From assembly GCF_002407205.1 (NCBI RefSeq), contig NZ_CP023548.1, positions 2,504,501-2,568,500 on the forward strand: a DNA stretch of 64,000 nucleotides, written 5' to 3'. Positions 1-11,368 of this stretch are shown piece by piece; position 1 is the first letter of the stretch, and each line of letters opens with the position of its first letter. The stretch comes from Rhodobacter sp. CZR27. Its GTDB lineage: Bacteria > Pseudomonadota > Alphaproteobacteria > Rhodobacterales > Rhodobacteraceae. The notes under the pieces were generated by a model. The model ran no database searches and was not told the origin of the DNA. It was given only the letters and a program-made list of their open reading frames with translations. Position numbers and translations under genes: made by a program.

Positions 1-254
1 TGCGCCACATCGACGGTGCGGCCGATGCGCGCGGCCTTGCCGCGGCGGCCGAGGCGCTGGGACCGCGCACCGTGGCGCGGGCCGAGATGCTGGGCAAGAC
101 GCGCCTGCTGCGCACGACCCTTCGATGGTCCGCGACGACGCGGCAGCTGATGGCGAGCCTCGCAGCCCTTCTCGCCTCGGCCACCGCGCTGCTGTGCGCC
201 GTCGCGCAGTCGGTCGGCCTGCGGCTGGTGCGGCGGCTGGCCGGGCCGGCCTAG
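1..254 (+). CDS. C-terminal fragment of an unidentified protein (5' truncated by window edge)
   Basis: An open frame enters from the left edge, with its first whole codon at position 3, and ends at TAG 252-254, giving 83 visible residues. The tail is basic and Ala/Leu-rich, with one hydrophobic stretch roughly 30 to 15 residues before the C-terminus that could be a membrane helix. GTG at 72 is in frame but is probably internal, since the frame is open to the edge. The stop overlaps the stop of the convergent DUF1223 gene. No family is recognised and no function is proposed. Confidence 0.5.
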   Translation, partial: RHIDGAADARGLAAAAEALGPRTVARAEMLGKTRLLRTTLRWSATTRQLMASLAALLASATALLCAVAQSVGLRLVRRLAGPA

Positions 255-958
255 CGCAGGCTGGCCGCGGCGAGAATCGGGCCGGGGCCGTCGTGCTGCA
301 GGATCACCGCCACCGGCTCGTCGCCCGCCGCCGGCGCCTCGAGCGACAGCGGCGCCTGCCCGCCCCACTCACCCAGCACCTGCCACGAGGTCACGATGTT
401 GCGATAGGTGACGGTGCGCCCGGCATTCTCGCCATGTTCGATGTCCACCGTCTCTTCCGGCCGGTAGCGGACCAGTTGCACCCGCACCGCCGCGTCCAGC
501 GGCGGATCGGCCTCGGCCTGGATGCGCAACACGTCGCCCTCGCGTTCCAGCCAGAGCCCGACGCGTTCGGCCGCCTGAAGATGCTTCAGGATCAGCGCCG
601 CGACTTCCTCGGGCGCATGGCCCTCGACCCGGTCCACGCCGCCGACGATCATCTGCGGGGTATAGATCGTGCGGCTGCCCACGGCGCGGGCATAGGCCTT
701 CTGCCGTTCGGTATAGCGCGGATCGGCGAACTGGTCCTTCCAGCCGATGTAATCCCAGTAGTCCACATGCAGCGCGAGCGGGATGACGCGGGGGTCGGCG
801 GCCAGCGCCGCGAGGAACTCGTCCGCCGGCGGGCAGGACGAGCAGCCCTGCGAGGTATAAAGCTCCACCACCACGCCCGGGTGCGACTGTGCCTGTGCGT
901 TGCCTGCAAGCCCCAGCATGAGGGCGCAAGCGGCGCCAAGCGTCAGTCGCATCTGCAT
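251..958 (-). CDS. DUF1223 family exported thioredoxin-like protein
   Basis: The protein has 235 residues and a clear signal peptide (MQMRLTLGAACALMLGLAG then AQA). The mature part opens with a strand and a CSSCPPAD motif, the thioredoxin-like CxxC context typical of DUF1223. A conserved DYWDYIGWKD segment and a YTPQM motif follow. ATG 958 is chosen because GGGGAG lies five bases upstream; the in-frame codons further upstream have no ribosome-binding site and no signal sequence. It is divergent from aconitase. The likely location is periplasmic. A redox role is inferred from the CxxC and has not been established for the family. Confidence 0.82.
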   Translation of the reverse strand: MQMRLTLGAACALMLGLAGNAQAQSHPGVVVELYTSQGCSSCPPADEFLAALAADPRVIPLALHVDYWDYIGWKDQFADPRYTERQKAYARAVGSRTIYTPQMIVGGVDRVEGHAPEEVAALILKHLQAAERVGLWLEREGDVLRIQAEADPPLDAAVRVQLVRYRPEETVDIEHGENAGRTVTYRNIVTSWQVLGEWGGQAPLSLEAPAAGDEPVAVILQHDGPGPILAAASLR

Positions 959-1069
959 GAGGTCTCCCCGTTCTCCGCCCTCCGTTCTAGCCCTGCCTCC
1001 CGCGCCCGTTCCAATCAAGGTTTTGCGAGGCAACGCGGCAAAAAAGCCGCAGGAAGGCTCTGGATTTTC

Positions 1070-1097
1070 GGCATACAATGGCATACATAAGTGCCAT
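1070..1097. promoter_or_regulatory. Direct plus inverted repeat in the divergent DUF1223-acnA intergenic region
   Basis: GGCATACA occurs twice with a 10-base period (1070-1077 and 1080-1087). The second copy overlaps a 6-bp inverted repeat, ATGGCA (1078-1083) and TGCCAT (1092-1097), with an 8-base spacer. TACAAT at 1074-1079 resembles a -10 box. The arrangement suggests an operator over the acnA promoter about 90 bases before the start codon. The regulator is unknown. Confidence 0.3.
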
Positions 1098-1179
1098 CTC
1101 CCTTGCGCGGCCTGCACCGGTGGGGCACAACGCGCGCGGAGCATTAGCCCAACCCTCGCCACGGCGCCAGGAGGACCGC

Positions 1180-3864
<2,685 letters not shown>

Positions 3865-3887
3865 TCGGACGAACACGACGACACTGC

Positions 3888-3915
3888 AAGACCCCGGAAG
3901 ACTTTCCGGGGTCTT
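3888..3915 (+). terminator. Rho-independent terminator of acnA
   Basis: A perfect 12-bp stem AAGACCCCGGAA (3888-3899) pairs with TTCCGGGGTCTT (3904-3915) around a GACT loop, 24 bases after the acnA stop. The stem itself ends in CTT and a T-rich stretch (CATCTTTCC) follows. Confidence 0.88.
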
Positions 3916-4002
3916 CATCTTTCCGGACCGGATCCACCACCCCCTCGCCTCATTCCACGGGGACAAGGGCGTCAAGTATAACGGTATCGGGACCTTCCAG
4001 AC

Positions 4003-4338
4003 ATGGCACTGACGGTTCAGCAACAGATGCTCGTGGAGCAACGGCTGGCGAACGACAAGAAATCGACGCTCGTCGCCTATCTCCTCTGGTTCTTTACCGG
4101 CGGCCTTGGCGGGCACAGGTTCTATCTTGGCCGCACCGGCTCGGCCGTGGGCATGATCGCCCTGACCGTCCTGGGCCTCCTGACGTCGGTGATCTACGTC
4201 GGGCTGATCCTGCTGGTCATCGTCGGCATCTGGGTGCTGGTGGACGCCTTCCTGATCCCCGGCATGATCGAGTCGCTGACCCGCGACGCGCGTGTGAGGA
4301 TCTCGGACGAACTCGCGGCCATGGCCACGGCCGGTTGA
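4003..4338 (+). CDS. TM2 domain membrane protein
   Basis: The protein has 111 residues. After a short polar N-terminus it carries two membrane helices (about residues 22-34 and 48-85) joined by a GGLGGHRFYLGR turn, the signature of the TM2/NINE family. No ribosome-binding site is strong, and a TATAAC box at 3977-3982 lies close upstream, so the mRNA leader may be very short. The stop lies two bases from the stop of the convergent ccmG. The family is widespread in inner membranes and has no settled biochemical function. Confidence 0.85.
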   Translation: MALTVQQQMLVEQRLANDKKSTLVAYLLWFFTGGLGGHRFYLGRTGSAVGMIALTVLGLLTSVIYVGLILLVIVGIWVLVDAFLIPGMIESLTRDARVRISDELAAMATAG

Positions 4339-4340
4339 CC

Positions 4341-4877
4341 CTACCGGGCCGCAGCGGCCCTTGCCATCGCCGGGCGGATCGTGTCCTCCAGCGTCCGCTC
4401 GGTCACCGGGCCTGCAAAGCGCAGCACGATCCGGCCCTCGCCGTCGATGACATAGGTCTCGGGCACACCGTAGACGCCCCAGTCCAGCGCCATGCGCCCG
4501 CTCTCGTCGGCGCCCATCAGCCGGTAGGGATTGCCCACCTCGTCGAGGAAGGCCAGCGCGTTGCCGGGCTTGTCCTTGTAGTTCACGCCGTGGATCGCCA
4601 CGCCTTCGGCCGCCAGCTTCTCCAGCGAGGGCGCCTCGGCCCGGCAGGGCGCGCACCAGCTTGCCCAGTAGTTCACCAGCTTCACCCCCGGTTCGCGCAG
4701 AGTGGCGTCGGAGAAGGGCTGCCCTTCGCCCAGCGGTGTCACGCGCACCGCAGGCGCAGGCTTGCCAGCCAGCGCCGAGGGCAGCTCGTCCGGGTTCTCG
4801 CGCTGCATGCCCACGAAGAACATCACGGCGAGCCCCGCGAACAGCACCGGCGGAACGAACATCAGCGCCTTAGCCAT
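4341..4877 (-). CDS. ccmG: Thiol:disulfide interchange protein CcmG (DsbE/HelX)
   Basis: This periplasmic, membrane-anchored thioredoxin reduces apocytochrome c haem-binding cysteines during system I cytochrome c maturation. The 178 residues comprise an N-terminal anchor helix (about residues 4-23), then a thioredoxin fold with the active site NYWASWCAPCRAEAPSL (WCAPC near residue 73) and the cis-Pro loop GVPETYVID. ATG 4877 overlaps the last 8 bases of ccmD, fitting the tight ccm operon. An upstream in-frame ATG at 4904 would add nine residues with no family support. It is the last gene of the yajC-to-ccmG block. Confidence 0.93.
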   Translation of the reverse strand: MAKALMFVPPVLFAGLAVMFFVGMQRENPDELPSALAGKPAPAVRVTPLGEGQPFSDATLREPGVKLVNYWASWCAPCRAEAPSLEKLAAEGVAIHGVNYKDKPGNALAFLDEVGNPYRLMGADESGRMALDWGVYGVPETYVIDGEGRIVLRFAGPVTERTLEDTIRPAMARAAAAR

Positions 4878-5031
4878 CCACCCGCCCCTGCCTCTGTTCG
4901 ACATCGCGCAACATGCGCCGCACCCGCGCCCCGCGCCACAGCGTCAGCAGCACCAGCCCGAGGAGCAGCCCCGTCGAGGCGCCATAGGCGGTCAGCACCG
5001 AGAAGGCGTATTTCCCGAGGTCCGGCATCAT
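4870..5031 (-). CDS. ccmD: Haem exporter protein CcmD
   Basis: This small gene encodes 53 residues: one membrane helix (about residues 15-32, GASTGLLLGLVLLTLW) followed by a basic, charged tail (RGARVRRMLRDVEQRQ), exactly the CcmD layout. CcmD binds the CcmABC complex and helps release haem-loaded CcmE. The start ATG (5031) overlaps the ccmC stop as ATGA, and its end overlaps ccmG by 8 bases. Identification rests on position and topology because CcmD sequence conservation is low. Confidence 0.88.
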   Translation of the reverse strand: MMPDLGKYAFSVLTAYGASTGLLLGLVLLTLWRGARVRRMLRDVEQRQGRVDG

Positions 5032-5756
5032 GCCATCCGCTCCCGCGCGAGCAGCGCCTGCATCCGGCGCAGGCGGATCTCGGTCCGGGTGCGCAGCAGC
5101 ACGAGCGTCAGGAACAGCAGCACGAAGCCGCCGATCGAGACGAGAAGCGGCAGGTAGAACACGTCGGCCACGTTCTCCTCCTTGTCGAGGCTGAGCGAGG
5201 CGCCCTGATGCAGGCCCTGGTTCCAGAAGTTCACCGCATAGCGGCTGAGAACGGCGAAGACCGAACCCACGATGCAGAGGACCGAGGTCAGGTCCGCCGC
5301 GGTATCCGGGTTCTCGATCGCCTGCCAGAGCGCGATATAGCCGAGGTAGAACAGCGCGAGGATCAGGAAGGCGGTCAGCCGCGGATCCCAGGCCCACCAC
5401 GTGCCCCACATCGGCTGGCCCCAGACCGCACCGGTGACCAGCGCCACCAGCGTGAAGGTCAGGCCGACCGGCCCCGCAGCCTTGGCCGCCAGCGCCGAGA
5501 CGTGGTGTCGTCGCACCAGCCAGATCAGCGAGGCCACCAGCATCATCAGCCAGGCGTTGATCGCCATCAGCGCCGAGGGCACGTGCAGGTAGATGATCTT
5601 GACTGTCGATCCCTGCTTGTAGTCGTCCGGCGTGAAGAAGAAGCCCCAGACAAGGCCCGTGACAAGACAGAGCACGGTCCCCGCTGTCACCCATGGCAGG
5701 GCAACGGCAGAGGTCTCCATGAACTTCTTAGGGTTGGCGTATTCCCAGATCGACAT
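5028..5756 (-). CDS. ccmC: Haem exporter/haem handling protein CcmC
   Basis: The inner-membrane protein has 242 residues and six predicted helices, and presents haem to CcmE. The tryptophan-rich WWD-type motif MWGTWWAWDPRLT lies near residue 115. A conserved His (IIYLHVPSA, about residue 57) precedes it and another His (NQGLHQGASL, near residue 180) follows it in the periplasmic loops; these are the haem ligands in the family. It corresponds to HelC of Rhodobacter capsulatus. It is coupled by ATGA overlap to ccmD downstream and separated by 47 bases from ccmB upstream. Confidence 0.95.
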   Translation of the reverse strand: MSIWEYANPKKFMETSAVALPWVTAGTVLCLVTGLVWGFFFTPDDYKQGSTVKIIYLHVPSALMAINAWLMMLVASLIWLVRRHHVSALAAKAAGPVGLTFTLVALVTGAVWGQPMWGTWWAWDPRLTAFLILALFYLGYIALWQAIENPDTAADLTSVLCIVGSVFAVLSRYAVNFWNQGLHQGASLSLDKEENVADVFYLPLLVSIGGFVLLFLTLVLLRTRTEIRLRRMQALLARERMA

Positions 5757-5803
5757 GTCCGTCAGCTAGGCGCTTCCTTCGCCGGATTCAAGCGGGCCAT
5801 TCG

Positions 5804-6460
5804 TCACCGCAGATTGATCCTGACAGCGGCCGCTGAGGCGAAAGGAAGCAGGGCGGCGACGCCGGCGGTAATCCCCGCAAGCAGCAGGAGCGGCGTCGAA
5901 ACCGCCATCCCCTCGGCCCCGCGCCGCACCACCTCGGCCCCGAAGACCAGCGTCGGCACGTAAAGCGGCAGCACCAGCAGGCTGAGCAGCAGCCCGCCGC
6001 GCTTCAGCCCCACCGTCAGCGCCGCACCGAAGGTGCCGATCACCGACAGCGCCGGGGTGCCGAGCGCAAGCGAGGCCAGCAGCAGCGGATAGCCCTGGGG
6101 CGGCAGGTTCAGGAGCAGCGCGAGAAGCGGCGAGACCAGCGTCAGCGGCAGGCCGGTCACGATCCAGTGCGCCGCGGCCTTCACCGCCACCACGCCCTCC
6201 AGCGGGATCGGCGCCGTGGCCAGCAGGTCGAGCGAGCCGTCCTCGTAATCCAGCGCGAAGATCCGGTCCAGCGACAGCAGGCTCGCCAGCAGCGCTCCCA
6301 CCCAGAGGATGCCGGGGGCGATCTTCGCCAGCGTCGCGGGCTCGGGCCCCACGCCCAGCGGCACCAGCACGGCGACCAGCAGGAAGAAGGCAAGGCCCAG
6401 TCCGAAGCCGCCGCCTGCGCGCAGGGCCAGCCGCAGGTCGCGGGACAGCAGCGCGATCAT
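5804..6460 (-). CDS. ccmB: Haem exporter permease CcmB
   Basis: The integral membrane protein has 218 residues and six predicted helices, beginning [17 protein letters not shown] and containing the family segment [13 protein letters not shown] near residue 70. It is the membrane partner of the CcmA ATPase in cytochrome c maturation. Its ATG overlaps the ccmA stop by four bases, so the ABC subunits are translationally coupled. The length matches the usual 215-225 residues. Confidence 0.95.
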   Translation of the reverse strand: MIALLSRDLRLALRAGGGFGLGLAFFLLVAVLVPLGVGPEPATLAKIAPGILWVGALLASLLSLDRIFALDYEDGSLDLLATAPIPLEGVVAVKAAAHWIVTGLPLTLVSPLLALLLNLPPQGYPLLLASLALGTPALSVIGTFGAALTVGLKRGGLLLSLLVLPLYVPTLVFGAEVVRRGAEGMAVSTPLLLLAGITAGVAALLPFASAAAVRINLR

Positions 6461-7089
6461 GCCGTCACCCCGGCAAAGGGATCGTCCTGCGCTGCCCCGT
6501 GCACCGGCACCTCGGCCCGGAAGGGCGAAAGGTCCAGCACCTCGGCCTCGTCCAGCCCGAGGTGGATGTGCGTGGCCATCAACGCCGAACCGCCCTCGGC
6601 CAGATGCGCGCGCACCACGTCGCCGAACAGCGCGACCGAGGCCACGTCGAGCGACACCGTCGGCTCGTCCAGCACCCAGAGCGGCCGCCCGGTCACCAGC
6701 AGCCGTGCAAGGCCCAGCCGGCGCTTCTGCCCGGCGCTCAGGTTCTGCGCCTGCCGGTCGGCGAGCGCGGACAGGTTCATCCGCTCCATCGCCAGGGCAG
6801 GCTTGTCCGTGCCGTAGATCGCCGACCAGAAGGCAAGGTTCTCGGCCACGGTCAGCGTCCCCTTCAGCCCGTCGGCATGGGCGGCATAGGCCACCGTCTC
6901 GGCCGGCATCGAGATCTCGCCGGCGACGGCAGGCTGCAGGCCGGCGATGGTGCGCAACAGGGTGGTCTTGCCGATGCCGTTCGGCCCGCGCAGGATCAGC
7001 GCCCCGCCGGCGCGCAGGCGGAAGCTCACGCGCTCCAGCACGGTCACGCCGCCGCGGGCGCAGGCAAGGTCGGTGACGCTCAGGTCCAT
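6457..7089 (-). CDS. ccmA: Haem exporter ATP-binding protein CcmA
   Basis: The ABC ATPase has 210 residues, with Walker [10 protein letters not shown] near residue 36, signature LSAGQKRR near residue 127, Walker B LWVLDEPT near residue 148 and an H-loop His (ATHIHLG). The short, single-domain form next to ccmB identifies CcmA. ATP hydrolysis releases holo-CcmE from the CcmCD complex. The first gene of the ccm set here lies 37 bases after the Mth938-like gene. Confidence 0.95.
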   Translation of the reverse strand: MDLSVTDLACARGGVTVLERVSFRLRAGGALILRGPNGIGKTTLLRTIAGLQPAVAGEISMPAETVAYAAHADGLKGTLTVAENLAFWSAIYGTDKPALAMERMNLSALADRQAQNLSAGQKRRLGLARLLVTGRPLWVLDEPTVSLDVASVALFGDVVRAHLAEGGSALMATHIHLGLDEAEVLDLSPFRAEVPVHGAAQDDPFAGVTA

Positions 7090-7126
7090 CGCCCTGCCCT
7101 AACGCATCTTTTCCGGCGGCGGAAGG

Positions 7127-7480
7127 TCAGACCGGCAGCAGGGCCACCGCGATGCGCCGACCCTCCGATATCAGCACGTTGTAGGTCCGGCAGGCGGCGG
7201 GCGAGGCCATGACCTCGACCCCGATCCCCGCCCCCTCCAGCGTCGCGCGGAACTGCGGCGGCACATGGGCCGCCTCGGCCCCCATGCCGACCAGCAGCAC
7301 GTCGATCCGGTCCACCAGCGCCAGCAGCGTGGCCGTATCCGCAAGGCCGCCCCAGCCGCCGGCGCCCCAAGGCGAGATCAGGCAGGCGCCATCAAGGACC
7401 TGTCCTCCGATGCGGAAGAAGCCGGGGCCATAGCCCTCGACGGGCTGGGCGGTGTCATAGGTGATCTCGGTCAGTCGCAT
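7127..7480 (-). CDS. Mth938/NDUFAF3-like domain protein (DUF498)
   Basis: The 117-residue single-domain protein resembles the Mth938 family, with family elements ISPWG near residue 36, a central DVLLVGMG segment near residue 60 and a C-terminal segment SPAACRTYNVLISEGRRIAV. The mitochondrial homologue NDUFAF3 assists complex I assembly. The bacterial role is unsettled, but the gene commonly follows secDF in alphaproteobacteria, as here. AAGG lies about 11 bases before ATG 7480. It probably belongs to the sec-ccm transcription unit. Confidence 0.85.
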   Translation of the reverse strand: MRLTEITYDTAQPVEGYGPGFFRIGGQVLDGACLISPWGAGGWGGLADTATLLALVDRIDVLLVGMGAEAAHVPPQFRATLEGAGIGVEVMASPAACRTYNVLISEGRRIAVALLPV

Positions 7481-7499
7481 GGCGAAAGGAACCTTGTTG

Positions 7500-7520
7500 G
7501 GGGCCGGAGGTTCCGGCCCC
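7500..7520. repeat. Inverted repeat between secF and the Mth938-like gene
   Basis: GGGGCCGGA (7500-7508) and TCCGGCCCC (7512-7520) form a perfect 9-bp stem with a 3-base loop. No T-run follows on the minus strand, so this is more likely a partial terminator or mRNA-stabilising hairpin within the operon than a full stop. Confidence 0.45.
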
Positions 7521-7531
7521 TTCCAGGGAGA

Positions 7532-8506
7532 TCAGGCGTCGGCCTTGGCGAACTGCGTGCCCGCGCGGTTGTCCTTCTTCGGCCCGCCGCGATCCACGCC
7601 CAGGTAGAGAACGATGTTCTTCGCCATGTAGATCGACGAATAGGTGCCGATCAGCACGCCGAAGGTGATCGCGAAGATGAAGCCGCGGATCACGTCGCCA
7701 CCGAAGATCAGCAGCGAGACCAGCGCGATCAACGTGGTCATCACGGTCATCAGCGTGCGCGACAGCGTCTCGTTCACCGACAGGTTCATCACGTCGCGCA
7801 GCGGCATCGTCTTGTATTTCACGAGGTTCTCGCGCAGCCGGTCGAACACCACCACCGTGTCGTTGATCGAATAGCCGAGGATCGTCAGCAGCGCCGCGAT
7901 GGTGGTCAGGTCGAACTTGATCTGGAACAGCGAAAAGATGCCGATCGTCACCAGCACGTCGTGGAACAGCGCCGCGACCGATCCGAGCGCGAACTGCCAT
8001 TCGAACCGCAACCAGATATAGATGCCGATGCCGACGCAGCCGGCCGCAACGGCGAGGATGGCCGACCAGATCAGTTCGGCCGAGACCTTGGGACCGACCG
8101 ACTCGACCGAAGGGAAGGTGATCGCCGGGTCCACCGTCTTCAGCGCGGCCTCGACACTGGCGATCTGCTCCGGCGTGATCGACTGTGTCTCGTCCTGCGC
8201 GCCGATCCGGATCATCGCGACGTGCTGGTCGGCGCGGAAGCCCGGGTCGAAGACCTCGGTGATCGAGATGTCGCCGAGGTTCATGCCCTGCAGCGCCTCG
8301 CGGTAGGTCGCCACGTCGACGACCTGCGTGGACTCGGTCCGGATCGTGGTGCCGCCCCGGAAGTCGATGCCGAAGTTCAGGCCCATCACCGCCCAGATGA
8401 TCACCGAGGCGATCATCGCGACCACCGAGGCGCCAAAGGTGACCGGCGCGGCCGCGAAGAAGTCGATGTTGGTCTTTGCGGGGCAGAGTTTCAGACGGAA
8501 GGCCAT
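7532..8506 (-). CDS. secF: Protein translocase subunit SecF
   Basis: The 324-residue inner-membrane protein forms, with SecD, the proton-driven SecDF complex that pulls proteins out of the Sec channel. It has an N-terminal helix, a periplasmic domain starting at GIDFRGGTTI (about residue 48, the conserved D-F-x-G-G-T of SecF), then five clustered helices with the motifs YSINDTVVVFDRLREN and NETLSRTLMTVMTTL. It follows secD by 10 bases. Length and motifs are ordinary. Confidence 0.96.
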   Translation of the reverse strand: MAFRLKLCPAKTNIDFFAAAPVTFGASVVAMIASVIIWAVMGLNFGIDFRGGTTIRTESTQVVDVATYREALQGMNLGDISITEVFDPGFRADQHVAMIRIGAQDETQSITPEQIASVEAALKTVDPAITFPSVESVGPKVSAELIWSAILAVAAGCVGIGIYIWLRFEWQFALGSVAALFHDVLVTIGIFSLFQIKFDLTTIAALLTILGYSINDTVVVFDRLRENLVKYKTMPLRDVMNLSVNETLSRTLMTVMTTLIALVSLLIFGGDVIRGFIFAITFGVLIGTYSSIYMAKNIVLYLGVDRGGPKKDNRAGTQFAKADA

Positions 8507-8516
8507 TCGCGGCTCC

Positions 8517-10181
8517 TCACACGGTGATGGTGCGCGGCCGCCGCCAGGCGAACCAGGTGGCGACGATGACGCGCGTCACGTAGACGGCGGTGAAGACCGA
8601 GGTCATGATCCCGATGGCAAGCGTCACGGCAAAGCCGCGCACCGTGCCCGATCCGACCGCGAACATGATCACGGCCACGAGGAAGGTGGTCACGTTCGCG
8701 TCCACGATGGCCGACAGCGCCTTCTCGAAGCCCAGCTCGATCGCCCGGCCCGGCTGCTTGCCCTGCCGCAGTTCCTCGCGGATGCGCTCGTAGATCAGCA
8801 CGTTCGCGTCCACCGCCATGCCCATGGTCAGGACGATGCCGGCGATGCCCGGAAGGGTCAGCGTCGCGCCGATCAGCGACAGGATGGCAAGGATCCCCAT
8901 CACGTTGATGGCCAGCGCGACGTTGGCCATCACGCCGAACCAGCCGTAGCTTGCGATCATGAAGAACACGACGGCGATCATGCCGACGATCGAGGCGGTG
9001 CGGCCTGCGTCGATCGAATCCTGCCCCAGTTCGGGGCCGACGGTGCGTTCCTCGAGGAAGGTCATCTCGGCCGGCAGCGCGCCCGCGCGCAGCAGGACGG
9101 CCAGTTCGGTCGATTCCTCGACGCTGAAGTTGCCGGTGATGATGCCCGAGCCGCCCGCAATGTGCGCCTGGATGACGGGGGCCGAGATCACCTCCTCGTC
9201 CAGCACGATGGCGAAGGGCTTGCCGATGTTCTCGGCGGTATAGTCGCCGAAGGCGCGTGCGCCGGCGGGATCGAAGCGGAAGCTGACCGCGGGACGGTTG
9301 TTCTGGTCGAACGAGGGCTGCGCATCGACAAGATCCTCGCCGCTGACCACCGGCGCCCGCTCGATGATGTAGAAGATGCCCTGCTCGTCCGCCGAGGGCA
9401 GCAGCAGGTTGCCGCCGGCATCGGCCCCGGCATCCGCGGTGCGGCCGAGAACCGGGTGGAAGGTCAGCTTGGCCGTGGTGCCGATCAGCGACTTGAGTTC
9501 CGCCGCCGAGCCGATGCCCGGAACCTGGATCAGGATGCGGTCCTCGCCCTGGCGCTGGATCGTCGGCTCGCGCGTGCCGACCTCGTCGACGCGGCGGCGG
9601 ATGATCTCGAGGCTCTGCTGCACGGTGTGGCTGTCCAGGGCCGCCCGCTGGGCGTCGGTCAGCTGCACCGTCAGCACCTCTCCGTCACCCGCGACCTCGA
9701 TGTCGGTCTGGCCCATGCCGGAGAACGAGATGATCGGCTGGGCGAGCTTGCGCACCGCCTCGACCGCCGCGGGCATCCCCTCGGCGCGCGAGAGCGCGAC
9801 GCGCAGCACGCCCGGAGGCGCCGGCTGGCGGCGGATGGAGCCGACCTCGTCGCGCAGCCCGCGCAAGGCGTCGCGAACGTCGGGCCACATCGCATCCATG
9901 CGCGCGACGTAGACATCCTCGACCTGGACTTCGGCCAGGAGATGCGCCCCGCCGCGCAGGTCAAGCCCCAGGTTCACGATGCTGGAGGGCAGCCAGTCCG
10001 GCCAGAGTCCCGCCGCCGCCTGCTGCTCGGGGGTGGCAGTGCCCCCGGCCTTCTCGATGGCGGCGACCGCGTCGTTGCGGCTTTCGACGCGGCTGTAGAA
10101 GAAGTTCGGCGAAGCGTAGAGGATCGCCAGGGCACAGATGCCCCAGATCAGCACACGCTTCCACAGCGGGATGTAAAACAT
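8517..10181 (-). CDS. secD: Protein translocase subunit SecD
   Basis: The 554-residue partner of SecF starts with a membrane helix (ICALAILYASPNFFY). The large periplasmic region begins with LGLDLRGGAHLL near residue 74. The six-helix C-terminal domain contains GMAVDANVLIYERIREEL, the essential Asp region of RND-type SecD, and DANVTTFLVA. It lies between yajC (18 bases upstream) and secF. No truncation or odd residue was noticed. Confidence 0.96.
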   Translation of the reverse strand: MFYIPLWKRVLIWGICALAILYASPNFFYSRVESRNDAVAAIEKAGGTATPEQQAAAGLWPDWLPSSIVNLGLDLRGGAHLLAEVQVEDVYVARMDAMWPDVRDALRGLRDEVGSIRRQPAPPGVLRVALSRAEGMPAAVEAVRKLAQPIISFSGMGQTDIEVAGDGEVLTVQLTDAQRAALDSHTVQQSLEIIRRRVDEVGTREPTIQRQGEDRILIQVPGIGSAAELKSLIGTTAKLTFHPVLGRTADAGADAGGNLLLPSADEQGIFYIIERAPVVSGEDLVDAQPSFDQNNRPAVSFRFDPAGARAFGDYTAENIGKPFAIVLDEEVISAPVIQAHIAGGSGIITGNFSVEESTELAVLLRAGALPAEMTFLEERTVGPELGQDSIDAGRTASIVGMIAVVFFMIASYGWFGVMANVALAINVMGILAILSLIGATLTLPGIAGIVLTMGMAVDANVLIYERIREELRQGKQPGRAIELGFEKALSAIVDANVTTFLVAVIMFAVGSGTVRGFAVTLAIGIMTSVFTAVYVTRVIVATWFAWRRPRTITV

Positions 10182-10199
10182 CTGGACCGGACCCCGGGA

Positions 10200-10529
10200 T
10201 CAGGCGGCAGCGGGTTCGGTCTTGGACATGACCTGAACGATGGTGGACTTCATCACGCGGACCTTCACGCCATCCGCGATCTCGACGTCGACGATGCCGT
10301 CCTCGTGCACCTTGACGACCTTGCCGACGATCCCGCCCCCCGTCAGCACCTGGTCGCCGCGACGCAGCGCATCGACCATGGCCTTGTGTTCCTTCAGCTT
10401 TTTCTGCTGCGGACGGATCAGCAGGAAATACATGATCACGAAGATCAGGATAAGCGGCACGAAACTGGTGAAGGCGCCGGCAGCGCCGCCGGGGGCGGCG
10501 GCCTGGGCGAAGGCGGGGGTCACGAACAT
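10200..10529 (-). CDS. yajC: Preprotein translocase accessory subunit YajC
   Basis: The 109-residue protein has one membrane helix (about residues 22-41, FTSFVPLILIFVIMYFLLIRP) followed by the signature QQKKLKEHKAMVDALRRGDQVLTGGGIVGKV. YajC associates with SecDF. It is the first gene of the minus-strand sec-ccm block. The N-terminus MFVTPAFAQAAAPGG is typical of Rhodobacter YajC proteins. Confidence 0.95.
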   Translation of the reverse strand: MFVTPAFAQAAAPGGAAGAFTSFVPLILIFVIMYFLLIRPQQKKLKEHKAMVDALRRGDQVLTGGGIVGKVVKVHEDGIVDVEIADGVKVRVMKSTIVQVMSKTEPAAA

Positions 10530-10744
10530 GGACGTCCTCTTGGGTTCACACGGGATCTGGCCCGGACTTTGGCGGGGCGCACCCTAGCCGCGGGGTGCCG
10601 CGATGGCAAGCAAGCCATGGCCGGCCATATATGCGCGACCCGCCGCGATCCAAGGCCCGGCATCCGTGCGGGGGCGCGGAACACCACCTTGGCCGCGTCC
10701 GTTGGGTCGGCAGGGCCACCCCGGCTCGTTCAAGGAGGAGACCC

Positions 10745-11302
10745 ATGACACGGATGATCGCCCCGGCGCTTGCGGCGCAGATCCTGGCCGCCACGGCCCT
10801 GCCCCTCGCGGCGCAGGAGACGCAGAGTCAACAGACCCAAGGCGCGGCAGCGGGCTTCGCCGAGCGGACCGCGACCTTCATCGACACCGGCGGAACCGCG
10901 ATCGGCACCGCGCGCATCGCGCCCCTGCCCCACGGCGTCCTGATCACGCTCGACCTTCAGGGCCTGCCCGCCGACAGCTGGCTGGGCTTCCACATCCACC
11001 AGAACGGCGAATGCGACCCGGCTGGCGGCTTCGAATCCGCGGGCGGCCACTTCGACATCTCGCAGACGCAGCACGGCCTGATGGTCGAGGACGGGCCCCA
11101 TGCCGGGGACATGCCGAACCAGCATGTCGGTGCGGACGGCATCCTGCGCGCGCAGGTCTTCAACACCTTCGTCCAGCTTTCGGGCGAGAACGCCTCGGAC
11201 CTGACCGGCCGCGCGCTCGTCCTGCACGCCGGGCCGGACGACTACGAAAGCCAGCCCTCTGGCAAGTCCGGAGACCGGATCGCCTGCGCCGTCATCGAAT
11301 AA
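10745..11302 (+). CDS. sodC: Periplasmic Cu/Zn superoxide dismutase
   Basis: The 185-residue protein has a signal peptide ending near ALPLAAQ. The metal ligands are all visible: FHIHQNGEC (two Cu His), GGHFD (bridging His), QTQHG and GPHAGDMP (Zn His, His and Asp) and LVLHAG (Cu His). The two cysteines (GEC and RIACAVIE) can form the subfamily disulfide. AAGGAGGAG sits five bases before ATG 10745. The enzyme converts superoxide to peroxide and oxygen in the periplasm. It lies divergent from yajC and alone in its unit. Confidence 0.93.
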   Translation: MTRMIAPALAAQILAATALPLAAQETQSQQTQGAAAGFAERTATFIDTGGTAIGTARIAPLPHGVLITLDLQGLPADSWLGFHIHQNGECDPAGGFESAGGHFDISQTQHGLMVEDGPHAGDMPNQHVGADGILRAQVFNTFVQLSGENASDLTGRALVLHAGPDDYESQPSGKSGDRIACAVIE

Positions 11303-11368
11303 GTTTGCGGTTCACCTGACCGGCGGGATCGGGCATTAGAAGCCTGATCCTCAAGCCAAGGTGATCCC

